Origin: Candidatus Zixiibacteriota bacterium
GTDB taxonomy: Bacteria; RBG-13-66-14; B26-G2; WVWN01
Direction of reading: 5' to 3'
Length of the DNA stretch: 37,188 bases
NCBI GenBank assembly: GCA_030613505.1
Contig: JAUWLW010000029.1
Location: forward strand, 1 to 37,188
A program made the translations under genes and the position numbers. How positions within the stretch are numbered: the first letter of the stretch is position 1; every line of letters starts with the position of its first letter. Shown here one piece after another: positions 8,701 to 14,875 of the stretch. The notes under the pieces were generated by a model that was given only the letters and a program-made list of their open reading frames with translations, was not told the DNA's origin and made no database searches.

Positions 8701-8873
8701 TCGTCCAGCTCGAGTCCGGGGTTTACGTCGCGCGCATCAACGAGGCGTTGTGCAAGGGGTGCGGGACGTGCGCCGTGTGGTGCCCCACCGGCGCCGTAAT
8801 GGCCCGCCACTTCACCGACCTGCAGATCCACACCATGCTCGAGACCGCCCTGCAAGGGGAAAAGGGTAGATGA
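5733..8873 (+). CDS. hdrA: tandem double HdrA-like flavoprotein with selenocysteine (U78)
   Basis: Two HdrA modules in one chain of 1046 residues if the TGA at 5964-5966 is read as selenocysteine. Module 1: FAD site GGGIAG (31-36), then DCSI-U-ILGPKM (74-84), where HdrA homologues have Cys. Two [4Fe-4S] sites follow at about 127-137 and 174-190, then the [11 protein letters not shown] region. Module 2 starts near 474 with [14 protein letters not shown], has a second GGGIAG (618-623) but no Cys/Sec at the equivalent of U78. Two ferredoxin motifs ([22 protein letters not shown]) close the protein. The size and the MvhD and HdrD-like genes that follow resemble BamE of the class II benzoyl-CoA reductase complex, which includes no KOR. 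The downstream part has no ribosome site of its own, so readthrough is needed. Likely role: FAD electron bifurcation or confurcation. Confidence 0.88.
5964..6004 (+). promoter_or_regulatory. UGA-Sec codon and SECIS-like hairpin of the first hdrA
   Basis: The TGA (5964-5966) is followed after 20 nt by GGATGTC (5987-5993), loop GGTA (5994-5997) and GGCATCC (5998-6004), a 7-bp stem with one G-U. The distance to UGA and a G at the start of the loop fit the known bacterial SECIS pattern, which binds SelB. The same 23-nt block recurs in the second hdrA at the same spacing. Confidence 0.7.
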
Positions 8874-9544
8874 CGCCGGCCAAGGGTAAAACGGCTGCGA
8901 CCGAAGAGAAGAGTAAGGCCAAGGCCAAGGCGTCGCCCGAGAAGCCGCGCGCCGCGGCGAAGGGCGCGACGAAGCGGCCTGCCGGGAAGTCGTCGGCCGG
9001 CGGGGCGAAGGCCAAGGTTAAAGCCAAGAAAACCGCCGCTCCCCGCAAACCCCGTAAAACCGAACCCAAGGTCCGCGAAGACTTCACGCCGCGCATCGTC
9101 GTCTTCGCCTGCAACTGGTGCTCGTACGCCGGCGCCGATACCGCCGGCATCTCGCGCATACAGTATTCGCCCCATTTCAGGATAATCCGGGTGATGTGTT
9201 CGGGGCGGGTGCATCCGGCGTTCGTGTTGCGGGCGTTCGAGCTCGGCGCCGACGGCGTACTGGTTTCGGGGTGCCACTTCGGCGACTGCCACTACATCTT
9301 CGGCAACGAGCGCGCCGTAGAGCAGTTTGAGAAGACGAAGGCTCTCCTCAAAATACTGGGCTTGGAGGAGGGGCGCATACGGCTGGAGTGGATCAGCGCC
9401 GCGGAGGGCGTCAAATTCGGCCGCGTCATCGACGAATTCGTGGAGCAGGTCCGGGCGCTGGGGCCGTCGACGTTGGCGCCGCCGGGACGCGAGCTGCCGC
9501 GCGAGGCCGAGGCGTTCGCCGACGCCGCGGCCTTGGCCAAATAA
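8870..9544 (+). CDS. mvhD: MvhD/FlxD/BamF-type iron-sulfur protein with a Lys/Ala-rich N-terminal tail
   Basis: 224 aa. Residues from about 75 on are a complete MvhD-type domain: 'FACNWCSYAGAD' (C81, C84), 'VMCSGRVHPAFV', 'GADGVLVSGCHFGDCHY', 'RLEWISAAEG'. In methanogens and in Flx/Hdr complexes this protein passes electrons from the donor enzyme to HdrA. The first 68 residues are low-complexity, rich in Lys, Ala and Pro (KAKAKASPEKPRAAAK), like a histone H1 tail, and are not part of the family. It has Cys where some relatives have Sec. The start lies in an ATGA overlap with hdrA; the next gene follows after 11 bp. Confidence 0.88.
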   Translation: MTPAKGKTAATEEKSKAKAKASPEKPRAAAKGATKRPAGKSSAGGAKAKVKAKKTAAPRKPRKTEPKVREDFTPRIVVFACNWCSYAGADTAGISRIQYSPHFRIIRVMCSGRVHPAFVLRAFELGADGVLVSGCHFGDCHYIFGNERAVEQFEKTKALLKILGLEEGRIRLEWISAAEGVKFGRVIDEFVEQVRALGPSTLAPPGRELPREAEAFADAAALAK

Positions 9545-9555
9545 TATAGAGCGTT

Positions 9556-10737
9556 ATGGATAAGACCGCTACCGTTGACGAGCGCGCGTTGAAGGATGCC
9601 AACGCCTTCCTGTGCCTGGAGTGCGGCAAGTGCACGTCGACGTGCGTCGTCGCGCGCTACAACCGCTCGTACTCGCCCCGGCGGCTCATCAGCCAGGCGC
9701 TGGCCGGAGGGCGGCTGCCGACGTCTCAGGAACTCTCGATATGCCTGACGTGTATGGCGTGCGACGCGCGTTGCCCCTCCGGCGTCCGCTTTGTCGACCT
9801 CATCCGCGAGCTGCGGCGGGCGACGTACGGCGCCGAGTTCGCCGGCAACTGCAGCCACGGCGGCGCGATGCAGTCGCTGATGAAGCTTATGACCGCGGCG
9901 GAGTTGAATCAGGACCGCCTGGCCTGGGTCACGGACGACCTCAAGACGGCCGACGAGGGTGACGTGGCGTTCTTCGTGGGGTGCGCGCCGTACTTCGACG
10001 CCTTCTTCACCGAGCTCGAGGTGGATACCCTCGCCGGCGTCAAGGGCGCGGTCAAGGTCATCAACGCGCTCGGCATAGCGCCGGTAGTCCTGCCGGACGA
10101 GCGGTGCTGCGGCCACGACCTTCTGTGGGGCGGCGACGTCGAGCACTTCGAGATTCTCGCCCGCCGCAACGTCGAGCTCCTGCGGGCCAAAGGGGTTAAG
10201 ACCGTAGTCTTCAATTGCCCGGAGTGCTACTATACGTTCAAGGCCGATTACGCGGACGTCGTGGGGGCGCTGCCGTTTGAGGTCAAACACCTGAGCGAGT
10301 TCCTGGCGGAGCGCGCCGGGGAGTTAAATTTCGTCGACGACGAGGGGGAGAAGGTCACGTTCCAGGACCCGTGCCGGCTGGCGCGTTTCGCCGGCGTCGT
10401 CGAGCCGCCGCGGGAAGTTCTGACCGCCGCCGGCGTCGAGCTGGCGGAGATGCCGCGTTCGGGGAAGGGCGCGGTATGTTGCGCCGGCAACGGCTGGCTC
10501 AACTGCGACCGCTTCTCCAAGGAGGTCCAGCTCGAGCGGTTGCGCGAGGCCCGCGCCACGGGCGCGACGACGCTCGTCACGGCCTGCCCCAAGTGCGAAA
10601 TCCACTTCCGCTGCGCCATGAAGGACCCCAACCTGGGCGACGAGATAAAGATGGAGATACGCGACCTCGCCTCGACGGTGGCGTCGCGTTTGGAAAATAA
10701 AAAAGCGAAACCCAAAGGCAAAGAAACCGAGGAATAA
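9556..10737 (+). CDS. HdrD-like (HdrC-HdrB fusion) iron-sulfur protein
   Basis: 393 aa. The N-terminal ferredoxin region has C20-C23-C26-C30 and C63-C66-C69-C73. Two CCG domains follow: 'FVGCAPYF ... ERCCGHD ... NCPECYYTF' and 'DPCRLARF ... VCCAGNG ... ACPKCEIHF'. CCG domains carry the non-cubane [4Fe-4S] clusters that reduce disulfides in HdrB, or otherwise pass on electrons. Length and order match HdrD and the BamD subunit of class II benzoyl-CoA reductase. It follows the double HdrA and MvhD directly, so the three probably form one complex. The C-terminus is Lys-rich. Substrate unknown. Confidence 0.85.
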   Translation: MDKTATVDERALKDANAFLCLECGKCTSTCVVARYNRSYSPRRLISQALAGGRLPTSQELSICLTCMACDARCPSGVRFVDLIRELRRATYGAEFAGNCSHGGAMQSLMKLMTAAELNQDRLAWVTDDLKTADEGDVAFFVGCAPYFDAFFTELEVDTLAGVKGAVKVINALGIAPVVLPDERCCGHDLLWGGDVEHFEILARRNVELLRAKGVKTVVFNCPECYYTFKADYADVVGALPFEVKHLSEFLAERAGELNFVDDEGEKVTFQDPCRLARFAGVVEPPREVLTAAGVELAEMPRSGKGAVCCAGNGWLNCDRFSKEVQLERLREARATGATTLVTACPKCEIHFRCAMKDPNLGDEIKMEIRDLASTVASRLENKKAKPKGKETEE

Positions 10738-10767
10738 CCCCAACCCCTGCCGAAGGGGGTGAAGATA

Positions 10768-13278
10768 ATGTCCAATGAGGAAAAAGCGGCGGTCGCGACG
10801 GGCGAAGAACTCCGCATCGGCGTCTTCGTGTGCGACTGCGGCTCGAACATCGCCGGCACCGTCGATACCGCGGCGGTAACCGAGTACGCGGAGACGTTGC
10901 CGAACGTCGTCGCCGTCGTCCGCAACCGCTACACCTGCGCCGACCCGGGCCAGAACGAAATCAAAAAGGCGATCCGCGAGTACGACCTGAACCGCGTCGT
11001 CGTGGCCTCCTGCACGCCGCTCATGCACGAGCCGACCTTCCGCGCCTGCGTCGCGGGCGAGGGCCTGAACCCGTACCTGATGGAGATGGCCAACCTGCGC
11101 GAGCACTGCTCCTGGGTGCACGGGAACGACAAAGAGGGCGCGACGGCTAAGGCCAAGGACCTGGTCAAGAGCGCGGTGGCGCGGGCGGCGCAGTTGCAAG
11201 CGCGCGAGGAGACGCGCGTCCCGGTTACGCAGGCCGCGCTCGTCGTGGGCGGCGGCGTCGCCGGCATCCAGACCTCGCTCGACCTGGCGGAAGCCGGGTA
11301 CCAGGTCTACCTGGTAGAGAAGGAGCCGTCCATCGGCGGCATCATGGCCGCGCTCGACAAGACGTACCCCACGATGGACTGCTCGATATGAATACTCGGT
11401 CCCAAGATGATGGATGTCGGTAGGCATCCCAGGATCGAGTTGATGGCTTACAGCGAGGTCGAAGAGGTCGACGGGTACGTCGGCAACTTCAAGGTCAAGG
11501 TGCGCAAGAAGGCGCGCTACGTCCGCGAGGAGGATTGCAACTCCTGCGCCGAGTGTGCCGAGGTTTGCCCGGTCGTCGTCCCGGACGAGTTCCAGATGGG
11601 CCTGTCGTCGCGCAAGGCGGTTTACCTGCCGTTCCCGCAGGCGGTACCCGCGTCGTACATAATCGACATGGAAGCCTGTTTGGGAACCAACCCCATCGCC
11701 TGCGGCAAGTGCGAGGAGGCTTGCGAGAAGGTCTGCATCGACTACGACATGAAGGACGAGATCTTCGAGCTGGAGGTGGGCGTGGTCGTCGTCGCCACCG
11801 GCATGGACGTCTACGACCCCACCGAGTTGGACGAGTACTGCTACACGCGCTACGACAACGTCATCACGTCTATGGAATTCGAGCGGTTGATCTGCGCCGG
11901 CGGCGCGACGGAGGGCCACTTCGTCCGCCCCTCGGACCGCGACGTGCCCCAGCGCATCGCGTTCATACAGTGCGTGGGCTCGCGCAACAACGCCGGCGAC
12001 AAGGGTAACCGCTACTGCTCCAACATATGCTGCATGAACACCGTCAAGGATACGCTGCTGCTGCGCGACCACTACCCCGATTGCGAGTGTACTGTTTTCT
12101 ACGTGGACATCCGCGCCTTCGGCAAAGGTTTCGAGGACCTCTACATGCGTTCGCGGGAGGAGGGCGTAAAGTACATCCGCGGCCTGCCGGGCGAAATCCG
12201 CCAGGACCCGGAGACCAAGAACCTCTTCCTCACCGCCGAGAACACGCTCACCGGCGAGGTGCGGGAGTACGAGTTCGACGCTGTCGTCCTCTCGGTGGGC
12301 GTCATCCCGCGGCGGGACAGCGCCCTTGTAAAGAAGCTCCTCTCGCTGTCCACCACCGGCGACGGCTTCTACATGGAGGCCCACCCCAAGCTCAAGCCGG
12401 TGGATACGCCGACGCGCGGCGTTTACATCTGCGGCTGCTCGGAATCGCCCAAGGACGTCAAGGACTCGGTGACGCAAGCTTCCGCCGCTGCGGCCCGCGC
12501 CATGACCATTCTCAACGCCGGCCACGTAACGGTGGAGGCCATTACCGCCGCCATCGACCCGGCCCTCTGCACCGGCTGCGGCCTGTGCGCCAAGGTGTGC
12601 CCCTTCAACGCCGTTGAAGTGGACAAGGAGAAAAAGACCGCCTGGGTGGTCTCGGCGATGTGTATGGGGTGCGGCAACTGCGGCGCGACGTGCAACCAGG
12701 GCGCGGTGACGATGGGCCACTTCACCGACGACCAGTACTACGCCCAGATAGACGCGCTGCTCGACGAAGACGCGGCCGACAAAGTGTTCACCTTCGCCTG
12801 CAACTGGTGCTCGTACGCCGGCGCCGACAACGCCGGCATCTCGCGCATCCAGTACCCGGCCTCGCCGCGCCTGGTCCGGACGATGTGCTCCGCCCGCGTT
12901 ACGGAGGACTTCGTCCTCTACGCGTTCGTGAAGGGCGCGCCCGTCGTGCTGGTCTCCGGCTGCCACTTCGCCGACTGCCACTACATCGACGCCAACCGCC
13001 AGACCGTCAAGCGCGTCTACCGGCTGTGGGACAAGCTGGAGAAGCTGGGCATCCGTCCGGAACGGCTGCAGCTGGAATGGATAAGCGCCGCCGAGGGCCA
13101 GAAGTTCGCCCGCGTCATGCGCGGCCTGGAGGAGATGCGCCAGCAGGTCACGGCCGAAGAAGTCGAGCATACCAAAAAGGTCCTGGCCGAGGAGTGGGAG
13201 AAGAAGCTCGCGCGCGAGGCCAAGCGCAAGAAGAAAGCGGAAGCGGATGAGTCAAGAGACGAAGTTCAAGTGTCTTAA
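10768..13278 (+). CDS. hdrA: HdrA-MvhD fusion flavoprotein with selenocysteine (U208)
   Basis: 836 residues if the TGA at 11389-11391 is read as Sec. Order: N-terminal HdrA domain (VFVCDCGSNIAG, about 18-29), FAD site GGGVAGIQ, DCSI-U-ILGPKM (204-214), ferredoxin clusters near 257-267 and 304-323, the CSNICCMNTVK region, two C-terminal ferredoxin motifs (about 601-642), then a full MvhD domain (673-788: FACNWCSYAGAD ... SGCHFADCHY ... LEWISAAEG). A basic coiled tail ends it. Fusing MvhD to HdrA fixes the electron entry site to the flavin. The ATG at 10768 has AGGGGG upstream and is preferred to the GTG at 10759. It is co-transcribed with hdrC and hdrB and probably forms a HdrABC-type complex with them. 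Confidence 0.9.
11389..11429 (+). promoter_or_regulatory. UGA-Sec codon and SECIS-like hairpin of the second hdrA
   Basis: The TGA (11389-11391), a 20-nt spacer, then GGATGTC (11412-11418), loop GGTA (11419-11422) and GGCATCC (11423-11429). It is identical in sequence and spacing to the element in the first hdrA, while the spacer differs only at synonymous sites. Confidence 0.7.
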
Positions 13279-13405
13279 ATGCGGCCACGAGTACGTCGAG
13301 AAGTACGCGCCCGACGACGACATCGAACGGGCGTGCCCCAAGTGCCACTCCAATAGCGTCCGCCCCGAGAAGCCGAAGAAGGCCGATGTCGCCGAAAAAA
13401 AATAA
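13247..13405 (+). CDS. small zinc-ribbon protein between hdrA-mvhD and hdrC
   Basis: A 52-aa frame starting ATG AGT CAA GAG, inside the 3' end of the preceding gene (+1 frame), and ending 20 bp inside hdrC. The protein reads MSQETKFKCLKCGHEYVEKY, then a short acidic stretch, then CPKCHSNSVRPEK and a Lys-rich tail. CLKC and CPKC form a CxxC-x17-CxxC zinc or iron (rubredoxin-like) knuckle. The overlap on both sides and the intact Cys pairs argue that it is real. It may be an assembly factor or a small electron-transfer or structural subunit of the Hdr complex. No named family is claimed. Confidence 0.7.
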   Translation: MSQETKFKCLKCGHEYVEKYAPDDDIERACPKCHSNSVRPEKPKKADVAEKK

Positions 13406-13892
13406 CGAGAAAAAAGGCCGCGGCCCGACGGTAACGCTCGACTTCGAGTTCAAGAAGCGGCTCGAGAAAATCGTCGACGGCGCGCTGGTCAATTATTGCT
13501 ACCAGTGCGGCGCCTGCGTCGGCGACTGCCCCAGCACGCGGTACGTACCGGAATTTAACCCGCGGGAGATAATGCTCAAGGTCCTCTACGGCTTCGCCGA
13601 GGAGCTGGTGGGGCCGGCCTCGCCGGTGTGGTACTGCACCAACTGCTACAATTGCTACGAGCGCTGTCCGCAGAACGTCAAGCCGGTGGAGATAATCATC
13701 GCCATCAAGAACCTCATGGCGCGGCGCGGCATCTACCCGGAGAAGGCGCAAGTGGGCGACCTGGTCGAAATGGTTCTGGAGACCGGCCGGACCGCGCCGG
13801 TGACGGCGATGACCAAGAAGCTCCGCGAGGAGTTGGGGCTGCCGCCGCTCGAGGCCGTCGACACCGACGAGCTGAAGAAGATATTGGAGTAA
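13386..13892 (+). CDS. hdrC: heterodisulfide reductase subunit C-like ferredoxin
   Basis: 168 aa with two [4Fe-4S] motifs, CYQCGACVGDCP (C38, C41, C44, C48) and CTNCYNCYERCP (C84, C87, C90, C94), typical of HdrC. It carries electrons between HdrA and HdrB. The C-terminal third is helical and charged and probably contacts HdrB. The start ATG lies inside the end of the zinc-ribbon gene, and hdrB follows after 18 bp. In organisms without coenzymes M and B, HdrABC-like complexes use other acceptors, so the true substrate is open. Confidence 0.9.
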   Translation: MSPKKNNEKKGRGPTVTLDFEFKKRLEKIVDGALVNYCYQCGACVGDCPSTRYVPEFNPREIMLKVLYGFAEELVGPASPVWYCTNCYNCYERCPQNVKPVEIIIAIKNLMARRGIYPEKAQVGDLVEMVLETGRTAPVTAMTKKLREELGLPPLEAVDTDELKKILE

Positions 13893-13910
13893 CGCGGTCG
13901 GGCGAGACTC

Positions 13911-14810
13911 ATGACGGACGCCGAACCTAAAAAATTCGCCTTCTTCCCCGGGTGTCTGATACCGGTGCGGTACCCGCAGATGGAGGCCGCGATCCGCAAG
14001 ACGCTGCCCAAGCTCGGCGTCGAGATCGTCGACCTCCCCGGCTTCACCTGCTGCCCGGACCCGATCTATTTCAAATCGTACGACAAGCTGGCGTGGCTCA
14101 CGGTCGCGGCGCGCAACCTGGCCGTCGCGGAGGAGGCGGGCCTCAACCTATTCACCATCTGCTCGGGCTGCACCGCGACGCTGTCGGAGACGTACCAGCA
14201 ACTCAACGCCAACAAGAACTTGAAGGAAGAGGTCAACCAGCGGCTGGCGCGCGTGGGCAAGGAGTACCGGGGGACGTCGACGGTGCGGCACGTCGCGACG
14301 GTCATCCGCGACGAGGTGGGCGTCGAAGCGGTGGCGGCGTCGGTGGTGCGGCCGCTGGAGGATTTGCGGGTGGCCATCCACTACGGCTGCCACCTCCTAA
14401 AGCCGTCGCACATTATGAAGGTCGACGACCCCGACGACCCCCATATATTGGACGACCTGGTCGCGGCCCTAGGCGCTACGCCCGTCCGCCACGACGAATG
14501 GATCCTGTGCTGCGGCAAGGCCTGCAAGCACGAGGAGGCGCCGTCGGAGATGATGTACGAGCTGCTGAAGTCGGTGGCCGCGGCGGAGGCGGACGTTTTG
14601 GGCGTCGTGTGCCCGTCGTGCTTCACCGAGTTCGACCTGGGCCAGCTCCGCCTCGCGCGGCAGCACGACGACGAGAGCCTCAAGACGCCCGCGGTTTACT
14701 ACTTCCAGTTATTGGGTCTGGCGCAGGGTTTAACGCTGGAGGAAGTGGGCCTCCACCGGCACAAAGTCAAGGCGCCGGCGCTGGAGAAGTACGCCGCCGC
14801 CGCGGTGTAG
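13911..14810 (+). CDS. hdrB: heterodisulfide reductase subunit B-like protein
   Basis: 299 aa with two CCG domains. The first is C15-x31-C47C48-x35-C84xxC87; the second is C160-x39-C200C201-x32-C234xxC237. This is the CX(31-39)CCX(32-38)CXXC pattern that ligates the two non-cubane clusters at the HdrB active site, so the site looks complete. It is the last gene of the kor-hdr operon and is followed by a terminator 22 bp after the stop. The start has only a weak ribosome site (GGGCGAGACTC before ATG). Confidence 0.92.
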   Translation: MTDAEPKKFAFFPGCLIPVRYPQMEAAIRKTLPKLGVEIVDLPGFTCCPDPIYFKSYDKLAWLTVAARNLAVAEEAGLNLFTICSGCTATLSETYQQLNANKNLKEEVNQRLARVGKEYRGTSTVRHVATVIRDEVGVEAVAASVVRPLEDLRVAIHYGCHLLKPSHIMKVDDPDDPHILDDLVAALGATPVRHDEWILCCGKACKHEEAPSEMMYELLKSVAAAEADVLGVVCPSCFTEFDLGQLRLARQHDDESLKTPAVYYFQLLGLAQGLTLEEVGLHRHKVKAPALEKYAAAAV

Positions 14811-14832
14811 CCGAAAACCGACCAATAAAGAG

Positions 14833-14857
14833 GCCGCCCTGGGAGGCGGCTTTTCGT
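14833..14857 (+). terminator. terminator of the kor-hdr operon
   Basis: GCCGCC (14833-14838) pairs with GGCGGC (14845-14850) around CTGGGA, followed by TTTTCGTTT. The region is between convergent genes. The opposite strand reads CTCTTTATT after the stem, so it may also weakly stop the nucleotidyltransferase transcript. Confidence 0.8.
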
Positions 14858-14875
14858 TTGGGGCGCCCCCGGGTA

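Noticed and set aside
10324-13170. 948-codon open frame on the minus strand
   Set aside because: It is the mirror of the hdrA-mvhD and hdrD-like genes, a common artefact in GC-rich coding DNA. It has no domain pattern.
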